Origin: Phycisphaerales bacterium | GTDB lineage: Bacteria > Planctomycetota > Phycisphaerae > Phycisphaerales > UBA1924 | Length of the DNA: 60,781 bases | Reading direction: 5' to 3' | NCBI GenBank assembly: GCA_029260555.1 | Contig: JAJDCZ010000033.1 | Location: forward strand, 1 to 60,781 | Shown: positions 1 through 8,667 of the stretch, piece by piece | How positions within the stretch are numbered: the stretch's first letter is position 1 | How the letters are laid out: each line of letters begins with the position of its first letter | Notes under the pieces: generated by a model | Told to the model about the DNA's origin: nothing | The model's input: only the letters and a program-made list of their open reading frames with translations | Database searches by the model: none | Position numbers and translations under genes: made by a program

Positions 1-351
1 TGAGACCAATATCGGCCGCATACCTGCAGCTACAAACTGGCCGGTCACTTCGTCATATGCAATAGATGGGTCGGATGCGTCTGGCCTGGTAATGCCATTA
101 TGGGTCGCACCCATGATGACTCCTTCGTCAATCCAGAAGTCTAATGCGATGTCATACACCGCATAACGGATTGCACCGCCATTACCTTCCATTACAACAG
201 CAATGACCTTGCTCGTTCCTGCGACGATGTCTACCTCATGGAGTGCGATATCCATCGGACCAGATGTAGCAATAACCCGAGGCTGAACCGTGATAACCTG
301 TGCATTTGCCCCTAATCCGATCACCACACTAACAAACGCAACCGATGCCAT
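1..351 (-). CDS. Secreted protein of unknown function, N-terminal part only
   Basis: An open frame of 117 codons starts with ATG at 351 and runs off the left edge. It begins MASVAFVSVVIGLGANAQ, a short hydrophobic stretch ending in AxA, which looks like a signal peptide cleaved before QVITVQP. The mature part (VIATSGPMDIALHEVDIVAG) resembles the beta-rich N-termini of planctomycete secreted or PEP-CTERM-type proteins, but I recognise no family. An in-frame stop lies 11 codons upstream (TGA at 382-384), so ATG 351 is the only good start. The signal peptide lacks a basic n-region, so a small frame error near the start is possible. Confidence 0.55.
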   Translation of the reverse strand, partial: MASVAFVSVVIGLGANAQVITVQPRVIATSGPMDIALHEVDIVAGTSKVIAVVMEGNGGAIRYAVYDIALDFWIDEGVIMGATHNGITRPDASDPSIAYDEVTGQFVAAGMRPILVS

Positions 352-805
352 ATGCCATAGTGTTCGTTGCTCGTTGCTCGTTCATTTTACATCATCACTT
401 TCACAACCAAGTTGACAGAACCCACCTGAATGGGGTTCAGTCACGGCTTATACCTTGCAGTCTGCAATTTTATCAGAACTATCGGCTGGCTACAAGAGGA
501 TTGAGAGCAAAAAGGGGCTGTTCACGCGATCTTCATGGTTCTGGAGGCTGCCGGTGTGCATTGATCATGCAAGATCCATGTGTAATGGGAGGCAAAGTCA
601 CGCTCTTGTGCAGATTGTGCCTTATCGGACATGAATTGGACTGATTTGGTATTCAAATTTGAACGATTTGTCAGTATTCATGGCAATACCCGCTTTTTGT
701 GGCCTGTTGTAAGGGTCGTGCTGCGTTTGCGGTTTGAAACGCGCATGTTCAAGAGGGAGAAGGTGTGGCTTTTTCTGCGCCAGCGTTCTATAGAGGGAGT
801 ATTCA
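352..805. other. Intergenic region, no gene seen
   Basis: This 454-base stretch separates two divergently oriented secreted-protein genes and should hold both promoters. It contains a short hairpin at about 417-439 (GAACCC / GGGTTC) and a small tandem repeat of GCTCGTT at 367-382. No start with a ribosome-binding site and no protein-like reading frame is visible. The short open frames here have unlikely composition. Confidence 0.5.
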
Positions 806-1513
806 ATGAGCCGTATTGCAGTTTCTTCAGTGTTTGCGATGTCAATCATCTCAGGAAGTGCTCATGCAGCATTTTTCAGCTTCGCTTCTGACCGGGATCA
901 CACTTCGTGGACATTCTCGGGTCTGGGTGGTGTTGTTGAAGATGCGCAAGACCCATTTGATCCGGTCATCCTGCTGATCGATGACGATAACGGCGTGTTG
1001 CCCGCTATTGAGTTCAACGCTGAGTTTGATGCCAACATCTCTATCACACATGCAGCCAGCATCCCGCTGGGTGGTGGTGGTATGTGGGCTCATAACTACA
1101 TGGCAAATGGCAGCTTTTTATTCTCGGACAGCAACAGCGATCCGCTGTTGACCGCGACCTTCCAGGGTGCCTTGATGACATCATTGGGAACAGCCAGTGC
1201 GTGGGGATCCACAGCGACCATTCAAGGCAACGATAACATTGCTTCAGCAGTGGAATACACATGGTTTGGTCCTGACATGCCGGATTATGGCTTGTTTACG
1301 GGCGATCTGCTGGATCCCGAAGATTTCGGTTTTGATCTGACGGTGCTTCAAACTCAGAGCGGTCTGGGCGTGAGTCTGGATGGTCAGTTCATGCCAAATG
1401 AGCTTTGGAGTTCTGAAGCGTCGTTTTCGGGTTCTGGATCGAATATTCCTACCCCGATGAGCTTGATGCCTCTGGCTGCGGGATCCATGCTGATCCTTCG
1501 TCGTCGGCGTTGA
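806..1513 (+). CDS. PEP-CTERM-like secreted protein
   Basis: This 235-residue protein has a signal peptide (residues 1-21, ending SGSAHA), a beta-rich body and a C-terminal sorting tail: PTPMSLMPLAAGSMLILRRRR, that is a PxP motif, hydrophobic helix and basic end. The tail is the planctomycete form of the PEP-CTERM signal, recognised by an exosortase that removes it and fixes the protein at the cell surface (family knowledge). A GAGGGAG ribosome site sits six bases before ATG 806. The body matches no family I can name. It is followed by a similar gene at 1750, and both probably encode surface or exported matrix proteins. Confidence 0.8.
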   Translation: MSRIAVSSVFAMSIISGSAHAAFFSFASDRDHTSWTFSGLGGVVEDAQDPFDPVILLIDDDNGVLPAIEFNAEFDANISITHAASIPLGGGGMWAHNYMANGSFLFSDSNSDPLLTATFQGALMTSLGTASAWGSTATIQGNDNIASAVEYTWFGPDMPDYGLFTGDLLDPEDFGFDLTVLQTQSGLGVSLDGQFMPNELWSSEASFSGSGSNIPTPMSLMPLAAGSMLILRRRR

Positions 1514-1749
1514 AGAGTCTACTCTGAAACCCATGTGGGGCTGAGCGGCTGATAAGTTAGTCCATGGACAGTCAGGCAGGGCATATTTTGCTCGCGTGTG
1601 TGTTTTTTTGCATGCTTTGCTTGCATTTTACGCTCTGAATGTCACATTCTATGTGGCGTGCAAGTGTTTGCAACGCTGAACTGTTGTGACAAGCTGAGCA
1701 GGGGAGGGGATCCCTGGCTCATAAACATATGAGATTAGGGGAATTGACA

Positions 1750-2412
1750 ATGAATAAAGGTATTATTTCAACTGCGATGGTCGTTGCACTGATGGCTGGC
1801 TCTGCATCTGCAGATGTCATTATGAGCTTCGGGTTTACGGATCTTAATGGCAGCTACGATGGCACAGGCTTTTCTGCAGTGGCAGTTGATAGCGGTGCCC
1901 TCAGCACCACTGGTGATGTAACCAGACTGGCCAATCCTGGTGCCACAGCGGATTTCAATACTGGCTTTGCTTCGGGGCTGACAGCTGCGGATGTAAGTAT
2001 CAGTATTGATGTGACCAATCTCACCGCAACCACAGCTGATGGCATGGGCTCGTTTGTCATCACTGATGCAGATGGCGATACCATCGCTGGCGATCTTGAC
2101 GGTGTCTGGACAACCATGGGCTTTGGCAGCATCTTCTTTACGGGTCTGATTGGCAATGTTCAACTGACCGCAAATGCAAACAATACATTCGATGGCCCCA
2201 GCGGCGGCTCGTTTGACATGAACTTGCCCGGCGAGGCACCTTACGAGGGCGCATTCGTTCAGCTTTCCATCGATACTTCAGGCGGGTTCTTCAGCAGCGA
2301 GTTCACCGGCAGGAGCATTCAGGTCGTGGGTGAGATCGTGCCCACGCCGGGTAGTTTGGCACTGCTTGGTGCTGGAGGCCTGGTCGGTATCCGCAGGCGT
2401 CGCAGGAACTGA
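1750..2412 (+). CDS. PEP-CTERM-like secreted protein
   Basis: The 220-residue product begins MNKGIISTAMVVALMAGSAS, a clear signal peptide, and ends with PTPGSLALLGAGGLVGIRRRR plus two residues, a PEP-CTERM-like tail (proline motif, Gly/Leu helix, arginine cluster). ATG 1750 is preferred over the upstream in-frame 1729 start because it is preceded by TTAGGGG and gives a normal signal peptide. The body is rich in Thr, Ala, Gly and Asp, as in export-dependent beta proteins. A strong intrinsic terminator follows 42 bases after the stop. Exact function is unknown; surface anchoring by exosortase is inferred. Confidence 0.82.
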   Translation: MNKGIISTAMVVALMAGSASADVIMSFGFTDLNGSYDGTGFSAVAVDSGALSTTGDVTRLANPGATADFNTGFASGLTAADVSISIDVTNLTATTADGMGSFVITDADGDTIAGDLDGVWTTMGFGSIFFTGLIGNVQLTANANNTFDGPSGGSFDMNLPGEAPYEGAFVQLSIDTSGGFFSSEFTGRSIQVVGEIVPTPGSLALLGAGGLVGIRRRRRN

Positions 2413-2454
2413 TCGCCTCTCGTCTCACACACCCATTTGAGAAACCAACCGACA

Positions 2455-2484
2455 CCGACGGGGAAACCCGTCGGCGTTTTTTTT
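2455..2484 (+). terminator. Intrinsic terminator
   Basis: CCGACGGG (2455-2462) pairs with CCCGTCGG (2467-2474) around a short A-rich loop and is followed by eight T at 2477-2484. It ends transcription of the secreted-protein gene at 1750-2412 and insulates the operon starting at 2642. Confidence 0.85.
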
Positions 2485-2641
2485 GCATATTTGCGTCTCA
2501 GCCAGCATACTGAGGTGAACTTTGCGTCTAAAAACCGACGGAAAGGTTGTTTGAGTGCATCTTTGATGGGTATGGGCTGGTTGTCTTATGATATTGCTGT
2601 GTAGTGGGGGGTGAGTTTCCTGGATTATCTGGAGGATTTGC

Positions 2642-3643
2642 ATGGAGGCGAGCACGGATCGGGTGGCAGAGGAAGTTGAGCGATACGCCCCGGTGGTGGG
2701 TGCGGTGATCGAGCAGGTCCAGCGCGTAGTGGTGGGTCAGGAGCACATGGTCCGTGGGCTGGTGATGGGGCTGTTGACGGGCGGGCATGTCTTGCTGGAA
2801 GGCGTGCCCGGGCTTGCAAAGACGCTGGCGGTTTCGTCGCTGGCCAAGTCGCTGCATGTGAGTTTCAGCAGGATTCAGTTCACGCCTGATCTTTTGCCTG
2901 CGGATTTGATCGGAACTTTGATCTTCAGTCCCAAGGATGGAACCTTCAGCCCAAGAAAAGGGCCGATCTTTGCCAACATCGTGCTGGCCGACGAGATCAA
3001 TCGCGCCCCGGCCAAGGTGCAGAGCGCTTTGCTGGAGGCGATGCAGGAACGGCATGTCACGATTGGTGATACGACCTATGAGCTGGAGGAGCCTTTTCTT
3101 GTCCTTGCGACGCAGAATCCCATCGAGCAGGAGGGAACCTACCCACTTCCTGAAGCGCAGGTGGATCGATTCATGGTCAAAATTCGCGTTGGATATCCCT
3201 CGCGTGAAAACGAACGGCTGATTCTGGATCGAATGGGTACAAGTGATCCTGATCTGGTCATTGATGCGGTGCTCAGTGGCGAGGAGCTCCTCGCTGCTCG
3301 GCGTGTGGTGGATCAGATTTATGTGGGCGATGCGGTTCGAGATTACATTGTTGATCTCGTGCAGGCGACGCGCACGCCCGAGGCGTGTGTGCCTGGGGTT
3401 GGGGCGGAGCTTTCGGGATTGATTGAGTATGGTGCGTCGCCGAGGGCTTGTTTGGGACTTTTGCTTGTCAGTCGGGCGTGGGCGTTTCTGGAAGGGCGGG
3501 CATATGTGACGCCTGGCGATATTAAAGCGGTCGGGATGGATGTCTTGAGGCATCGTGTATTGCCCAGTTATGAAGCTCAGGCTGAGGATGTTGATGCTGA
3601 GCAGATTCTGGGGATGATCTTTGATCATCTGCCTGTGCCATGA
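2642..3643 (+). CDS. moxR: MoxR-family AAA+ ATPase
   Basis: This 333-residue protein shows the MoxR/AAA_3 signature: Walker A GVPGLAKT (about residue 54), Walker B VLADEIN (about 115), sensor motif ATQNPIEQEGTYPLPEAQ, and a C-terminal lid with SPRA. MoxR ATPases act as chaperones that remodel or activate partner VWA proteins. ATG 2642 follows GGAGGAT. It heads the operon whose next genes are DUF58 and several VWA/TPR membrane proteins, the classic MoxR-DUF58-Bat order. Length is typical for the family. Confidence 0.95.
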   Translation: MEASTDRVAEEVERYAPVVGAVIEQVQRVVVGQEHMVRGLVMGLLTGGHVLLEGVPGLAKTLAVSSLAKSLHVSFSRIQFTPDLLPADLIGTLIFSPKDGTFSPRKGPIFANIVLADEINRAPAKVQSALLEAMQERHVTIGDTTYELEEPFLVLATQNPIEQEGTYPLPEAQVDRFMVKIRVGYPSRENERLILDRMGTSDPDLVIDAVLSGEELLAARRVVDQIYVGDAVRDYIVDLVQATRTPEACVPGVGAELSGLIEYGASPRACLGLLLVSRAWAFLEGRAYVTPGDIKAVGMDVLRHRVLPSYEAQAEDVDAEQILGMIFDHLPVP

Positions 3644-3689
3644 GTGGTCGTATGGACAGAGTGTTGTGGGTGGGCAGGGAGGGGGGGCG

Positions 3690-4580
3690 ATGCTGAGCGC
3701 AGAGTTGATGAAAGAGGTGCGCAGGCTACAGATCCGTGCCAGGCGGCGCGTGGATGATCTTTTGATGGGTGAGTATCACAGCGCCTTTCGCGGGCAGGGG
3801 GTGGAGTTTGCAGAAGTTCGCGAGTATGAGCCTGGCGATGATGTGCGAACTATTGACTGGAATGTCACAGCACGCACTGGCAAGCCTTTTATTAAACGGT
3901 TTGTAGAAGAACGGCAGATGACGGTGATGCTGGCGGTGGATTTGAGTGCATCAGAGGGATTTGGGTCATCGGGTCAGCTTAAAAGTCGTTTGGCGGTGGA
4001 GCTCAGTGCAGTGTTGGCGTTGGCTGCGACGAGGAACAATGATCGGGTGGGATTGGTGGTGTTTACGGATGGGGTTGAGCTGCATGTGCCTCCAAAGAAG
4101 GGGCGGAGTCATGTGTTGCGGGTGATGCGCGAGCTGCTGGCGTTTGAACCCAGAGGGCGAGGGACGGATCTGGCGGGGACGATTGAGCATCTGGACCGGG
4201 TGCTGACCAAGCGGGCGATTGTGTTTCTGGTGAGTGATTTTCTGGCGCCGGTTCAGGGTAATGTGGGATTTGCAAAGCCCATGCAGCTTCTGGGGCGTCG
4301 ACATGACACGATTGCGGTGGTTGTGGGTGATCAACGCGAGCGTGAGCTGCCTCGCGTGGGGCTGGTGCAGACGGTTGATCCTGAGACGGGCCAGGCTCGG
4401 GTGATTGATACCAGCAGCGTGCGAGGGCGACGGGCGTATACCAGGGCACATGATCAGCAAAAAGAGGCGATGGGCCGGGCGTTTATGCAGGCGGGCGTGG
4501 ACCGGATTGATGTCTCGACAGATCGGCCTTTTGTCAATGAACTGATGCGGTACTTTCAGCTTCGGGAGCGACGGCGATGA
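3690..4580 (+). CDS. DUF58 domain protein
   Basis: This 296-residue protein has the DUF58 signature EYEPGDDVRTIDWNVTART near residue 50, followed by a VWA-like fold with LAVDLSAS, a degenerate MIDAS motif. DUF58 proteins accompany MoxR ATPases and VWA proteins, and a role in assembling or sensing cell-envelope complexes has been proposed. The start ATG 3690 (MLSAELMKEV) is chosen because family members begin just before the VRRLQIRARR helix. The open frame reaches 3621 but that extension is not conserved-looking. The start follows a G-rich stretch. Its last four bases overlap the next gene. Confidence 0.9.
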   Translation: MLSAELMKEVRRLQIRARRRVDDLLMGEYHSAFRGQGVEFAEVREYEPGDDVRTIDWNVTARTGKPFIKRFVEERQMTVMLAVDLSASEGFGSSGQLKSRLAVELSAVLALAATRNNDRVGLVVFTDGVELHVPPKKGRSHVLRVMRELLAFEPRGRGTDLAGTIEHLDRVLTKRAIVFLVSDFLAPVQGNVGFAKPMQLLGRRHDTIAVVVGDQRERELPRVGLVQTVDPETGQARVIDTSSVRGRRAYTRAHDQQKEAMGRAFMQAGVDRIDVSTDRPFVNELMRYFQLRERRR

Positions 4581-5548
4581 TTGGCGAACTGGCAGCAGGT
4601 GTGTGTGTGCTCATGCAGGTTAGCGCCCAGGAGCAGACATCCTTTGAGCAGACCTATATCGAAGGCGAGTTGAAGGTCGTGCTGAGTGTGAACCCGGTGC
4701 GGGTGACACCTGTTCAGAGTATTGAGTTCAGATTGAAGATTGAGCATCCGGTGGGGATGCATATTGAGACGAGTCTGTCAACGGTGAAAGTGGGTGATGA
4801 GATTGGGCGTGATGTGGGTGAGGATAGTGCTGGCAGATTGACGGTGGGTGCTTTGGAAAAGTTGCCAGTGCAGGTGGAGGGTATGGACTGGCTGGTTGAG
4901 GGTGTAGAGTTGACGCTTGAGCCATATTTGCCGGGGGTTTTTGAGATTGAGTCGGTGTTGGTGACAGGCATCGGGGAGGATGGGAAAGAGGTTCAGATTG
5001 AGACAGATGTGGTGCGGGTTGAAGTGGGATCGCTGGTAAGCGGGGATGGTGGAGGCGGGTTTGCGGATTTTCGTGAGCCTGTGGAGGGGACGGAATCTGG
5101 ACAAAGCTGGTGGTGGGTCGTGCCTGGTATGGTTGTGATCGCAAGTGGTGTGGGCGCGGGGATATGGCGAAGGCGACTGCGAGAGGCGAGCAGTGAGACA
5201 GTGCAAAGGCTGAGGGAACTCAAGCATCAGCTTGGGCTTGTGAGTGATGAATTGATCCCGATTCGGCGCGATCGTGTAAGGCGGGTGCATCAGATTGTGC
5301 GTGAGGCGATGGAAGTTGGTGATGGGCTGGGCATGTCGCTGACGGTTGGCCAACTTTCAAAGCAGCTCAGTGAAAATGAGCGCGTGCTTGAGGATCGGGC
5401 GGGGCAGATATTGCGATTTGAGCGGCTGTATGAATCGCTGATCTATGCAGGGGGTGATGATGAACGGCGAGAGGAACTCGATGATCTGGCAGAGCAGATA
5501 ATCAAAGGCATGATCCAATCACAGTTGCAGGCGGAGGATCAGGGGTGA
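4577..5548 (+). CDS. Membrane protein in Bat operon, BatD-like N-terminal region
   Basis: This 323-residue protein overlaps the DUF58 gene by 4 bases (ATGA). It has a signal peptide (ends VSAQ), a beta-rich extracytoplasmic domain of about 150 residues with the pattern VTPVQSIEFRLKIEHP seen in BatD-type proteins, one transmembrane helix (WWVVPGMVVIASGVGAGIW, about residues 176-195), and a cytoplasmic helical tail of about 125 residues. This position in MoxR operons is often filled by a poorly conserved protein with one anchor. By analogy it may hold the VWA proteins together at the membrane, but this is inference. No catalytic motif is seen. Confidence 0.75.
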   Translation: MIGELAAGVCVLMQVSAQEQTSFEQTYIEGELKVVLSVNPVRVTPVQSIEFRLKIEHPVGMHIETSLSTVKVGDEIGRDVGEDSAGRLTVGALEKLPVQVEGMDWLVEGVELTLEPYLPGVFEIESVLVTGIGEDGKEVQIETDVVRVEVGSLVSGDGGGGFADFREPVEGTESGQSWWWVVPGMVVIASGVGAGIWRRRLREASSETVQRLRELKHQLGLVSDELIPIRRDRVRRVHQIVREAMEVGDGLGMSLTVGQLSKQLSENERVLEDRAGQILRFERLYESLIYAGGDDERREELDDLAEQIIKGMIQSQLQAEDQG

Positions 5549-6594
5549 TTCGATTCGCGATGCCGATTGCATTCGTGCTTTTGTTGCTGCTGCCGATGGT
5601 CTGGATGAGGCTGGGGCGGGCTGGGGCGCGCATGAAGCTGCCAATGCGCAGCATTGAAGGCGAGGGTGGGAGTGAACATACGGTCAAGACGGTGCGATGG
5701 AGGCTCAGAGGCTTGCTGAGGGTGATGCGGGTGGTGGGGATGGGGCTGTTGGTGGTGGCGTTGGCTCGGCCTCAGCGGGTGTCGGGGGTGACACATACCA
5801 AGACGGAGGGTGTGGCGATTCAGATTGTAGTGGATCGATCCGGGAGCATGTCTGAGCAGATGGTGGTTGAGGGGAAGCCTGCGCGGAAGATTGATGTGGT
5901 GAAGCGCGTGGTTGAGTTGTTCATGCTGGGCGATGGCAAGTCGCTCAAAGGCAGAGCGGGGGATCTGGTGGGGATGATTGCATTTGCGCGGTATGCAGAC
6001 ACGATCTGTCCGCTGGTGCGATCGCCAGAGGCGCTGGTGAAGCTGGCTGCTCGTGTGGATGTGGCAAAGGTACAGTCAGAAGATGGCACAGCGATCGGAG
6101 AAGCGATTGCGCTTGCAGCAGCTCGGTTAAAAAATGCTCAAGAGCGCATGGCTGAGCAAGGCAGTGATGATCTGGTGCTCAAATCGCGCGTGATTGTGCT
6201 CTTGACTGATGGCGTGAATAATGCGGGTGCGATTGAGCCTGTACAGGCTGCGGATCTTGCCAGTCAGTGGGGCATCAGGATTTATACGGTGGGGATCGGA
6301 GGCAGTGAGCGGACGATTCAGTTTGGTGGGCAGCAGATTGCGGTGGGTGGCGGGCTTGATATTGCGCTGCTCGAGGGGATTGCGCAGAAGACGGGTGGGC
6401 GGTTTTTCATGGCTGAGGATGCTGAGAAGTTGATGGAGGTGTACCGCCAGATTGATGAACTTGAGACGACGAGTATCCAGACGACGGAGTATGTGAATGT
6501 GCAGGAGTTGTTTGTGCCTTGGGCTGCGTGGGCACTGGGGCTGATGTGCTTTGAGCTGGTGTTTGGGATGACGGTGTTGCGGAGGCTGCCTTAA
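5545..6594 (+). CDS. batA: BatA-type VWA membrane protein
   Basis: This 349-residue protein has an N-terminal membrane helix (FVLLLLLPMVWM), a second helix near 60-75, a von Willebrand factor A domain and a C-terminal helix (WAAWALGLMCFELVFGM). The MIDAS metal site is intact: VVDRSGSMSEQM (DxSxS) with the later LLTDGVNN. It starts with GTG 5545, overlapping the previous stop and preceded by GGAGGAT. BatA and BatB form membrane complexes with TPR proteins and were first linked to aerotolerance in Bacteroides. Here the pair is followed by batB, batC, batD and batE homologues. Confidence 0.92.
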   Translation: MIRFAMPIAFVLLLLLPMVWMRLGRAGARMKLPMRSIEGEGGSEHTVKTVRWRLRGLLRVMRVVGMGLLVVALARPQRVSGVTHTKTEGVAIQIVVDRSGSMSEQMVVEGKPARKIDVVKRVVELFMLGDGKSLKGRAGDLVGMIAFARYADTICPLVRSPEALVKLAARVDVAKVQSEDGTAIGEAIALAAARLKNAQERMAEQGSDDLVLKSRVIVLLTDGVNNAGAIEPVQAADLASQWGIRIYTVGIGGSERTIQFGGQQIAVGGGLDIALLEGIAQKTGGRFFMAEDAEKLMEVYRQIDELETTSIQTTEYVNVQELFVPWAAWALGLMCFELVFGMTVLRRLP

Positions 6595-6596
6595 GT

Positions 6597-7667
6597 ATGA
6601 AGTTTGGGCAGAGCGACTGGCTGGCACTTCTTTGGCTCGTTCCACTTTTGGGGCTGGTGGTTGTGTTGGCTGAGAGAGGTCGAGTGAGAGCGCTGGATCG
6701 GCTGGTTTCTGGCTCGGTGCGGGAGAAGATGGTTTGGCCTTTCAGTACAAGGTTCAGAAGGTTTGTTCGCAAGGCAATGGTGGTTGCAGCTGTGGGGTTT
6801 GTGGTGGTGGGGCTTGCCAGGCCTGAATGGAATCCGGAGGAGAAAGCGGTCAAAAGCACGGGGCGTGATATTGTGTTTTTGATTGATGTATCGCGAAGTA
6901 TGCTGGCGCAGGATCTGGCGCCGAACCGCCTTGACAGGACGAAGATATGGATCGGTGATCTGGTGGCGAGTCTGGCAGGCGATCGCGTGGGAATCGTGGC
7001 GTTCGCGGGCGGGTCGGTGGTGGCGTGTCCGTTGACGCTTGATTATGAGTTCTTTTCGCTGGCGTTAGATGAGCTGTCACCCAAAACGGTGCCTAGAGGC
7101 GGGACGAATATTGGCGATGCGATTCGCAAGGTTCTCAATGATGTTTTTGATGACGAGACAGAGCGTTTTCGTGACATTATTCTGATCACAGATGGCGAGG
7201 ATCAACAGAGCTTGCCAGTGGAGGCAGCCCGGGCTGGGGGGCAGATGGGGGTCAGGATCATTACGATTGGTCTGGGGAGTGAACAGGGGCAGGTGGTGGT
7301 GGTGGAAGATGGGTCAGGGCAGGTCAAGCCACTGGTTTTTGAAGGGCAGGTTGTCAAGAGCCAGCTTGATCGCAAGACGCTGGAGGAGATTGCTTCGGTG
7401 TCTGCGGGGGGTGTGTATTTGCATGTTGCGACGGGGACGATTGATCTTGAGCGGGTGTATGCGGATTTGATTCGCAGTGCGGATCAAACGACGATTGAGG
7501 CTGGGGAGGCGGTGCGGTATGACGAGGGATTTGGGTTTTTTATAGCAGCGGCACTGCTGCTGCTTGCATTGGAGGTATGGCTCAATGAAAGGCATGATGC
7601 TGGGCGCGGTTCTGCTGGTCGCCGTGGCGGGGCCGGGCGAGCTGACAGCTCACAACGCGTTGCTTGA
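6597..7667 (+). CDS. batB: BatB-type VWA membrane protein
   Basis: This 356-residue protein has the same layout as its upstream neighbour: two N-terminal membrane helices, a VWA domain with the MIDAS motif FLIDVSRSMLAQD and later LITDGEDQ, and a C-terminal helix (FIAAALLLLALEVWL). The motif DVSRSMLAQDLAPNRL is characteristic of BatB. It starts two bases after the batA stop. Its 3' end overlaps the TPR gene by 83 bases if that gene starts at 7585, which suggests translational coupling. The last residues (Gly/Arg rich) are probably disordered. Confidence 0.92.
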   Translation: MKFGQSDWLALLWLVPLLGLVVVLAERGRVRALDRLVSGSVREKMVWPFSTRFRRFVRKAMVVAAVGFVVVGLARPEWNPEEKAVKSTGRDIVFLIDVSRSMLAQDLAPNRLDRTKIWIGDLVASLAGDRVGIVAFAGGSVVACPLTLDYEFFSLALDELSPKTVPRGGTNIGDAIRKVLNDVFDDETERFRDIILITDGEDQQSLPVEAARAGGQMGVRIITIGLGSEQGQVVVVEDGSGQVKPLVFEGQVVKSQLDRKTLEEIASVSAGGVYLHVATGTIDLERVYADLIRSADQTTIEAGEAVRYDEGFGFFIAAALLLLALEVWLNERHDAGRGSAGRRGGAGRADSSQRVA

Positions 7668-8667
7668 AGGCAATGAGTTGTACCGGGCAGGCTCGTATGA
7701 GCAGGCTGTGCAAGTGTATGAACGAGCGCGCACACAAAACGCTTTTGTGCGTTTGGCGCGGGCGACAGCGCTGGCTGCGATGGGATCAGATGATGAGGCA
7801 CGCGAAGTTTTTGATGCTTTGATTGCAGAGGCACGCAAGGGTGGTGGAGTGTTGGGGCGGGCGCGGTTTAATCGTGGTGTGCTTCGAGTTCGTCAACAGC
7901 TTGCAAGGCTGAATCAGATTCAACAAGATCAGATGGGGGCTAAGCAGGGGGAGCTGACTGAGGAGGTTGATATTGCAGCGATCAAGGAGGAGCTTCAAGG
8001 TGCAGAGGCGGATTTCATGGCTGCGTATGCGCTGGACAAGAATGATGTTCAAGCGGCGCAGCAGGTTGAGTGGGTTCGACGATTGATTGAGACGATCAAG
8101 GAGCAGAACCAGACACCCGAGCAGCAGCAGATGAACGAGGCTGCAGATCAGATGGATGAACTTGCAAAGCAGCAGAAGCAGGCAGGGGATGAGTCGCAGC
8201 AGGCAGAGCAGGATCAGGCGGGTGAAGATCAGCAGCAGGAGTTGCGTGATGATCAGCAGAAGCTCAGTGAACAAACAGAGCAGATGCAGGATGCAATGAA
8301 AAAGATGAAGGAGAAAACTGAGGCAGTCAAAGAGAAGCTGGACGAAGCTCGGGAACATCAAAAAAAGGCTGAGAAGAAGCTCAAAGAGGGCAAGCTGGAT
8401 GAGGCGAGCCAAGAGCAGAAGAAGGCTGCGCAAGCGATCAAGAACGCTGCTCAGGAGATGAGAAAAGCCGCTCGCAAGCAGGGCCAGGAGAAAGGCAAAG
8501 GGCAAAAGGGACAAGAGGGTGAGGCGAAGGACCAGGAGAAAGAAGACAAGGACAAGCAGGGCGATCCATTAGCACAGCAGCTCTTGGATCGTGAACAGGC
8601 GCAACGAGAACAAAGGCAAAAGGCAGCCCGGCAAGGTCAACCTGTGCGTGTGCTGAGGGACTGGTGA
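7585..8667 (+). CDS. batC: BatC-like TPR and coiled-coil protein
   Basis: This 360-residue protein has a signal peptide (MKGMMLGAVLLVAVAG), two TPR-like helix pairs (NELYRAGSYEQAVQVYERA), and from about residue 170 on an extreme Gln/Lys/Glu-rich coiled coil (repeats like QQAEQDQAGEDQQ) reaching to the C-terminus. BatC homologues have a TPR region with a charged low-complexity tail. ATG 7585 gives a sensible signal peptide; the open frame begins at 7564. The gene overlaps batB and runs into batD by 4 bases. The protein probably works in the periplasm as a scaffold for the VWA partners (inference). Confidence 0.83.
   Translation: MKGMMLGAVLLVAVAGPGELTAHNALLEGNELYRAGSYEQAVQVYERARTQNAFVRLARATALAAMGSDDEAREVFDALIAEARKGGGVLGRARFNRGVLRVRQQLARLNQIQQDQMGAKQGELTEEVDIAAIKEELQGAEADFMAAYALDKNDVQAAQQVEWVRRLIETIKEQNQTPEQQQMNEAADQMDELAKQQKQAGDESQQAEQDQAGEDQQQELRDDQQKLSEQTEQMQDAMKKMKEKTEAVKEKLDEAREHQKKAEKKLKEGKLDEASQEQKKAAQAIKNAAQEMRKAARKQGQEKGKGQKGQEGEAKDQEKEDKDKQGDPLAQQLLDREQAQREQRQKAARQGQPVRVLRDW

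Noticed and set aside
411..455. Strong sigma-70 promoter with TTGACA
   Set aside because: No -10 element lies at the right distance; the next TATA-like box is too far.
2528..3628. Minus-strand open frame of 366 codons opposite the MoxR gene
   Set aside because: The MoxR frame has intact Walker motifs; the reverse frame is His/Arg/Pro-rich mirror sequence.
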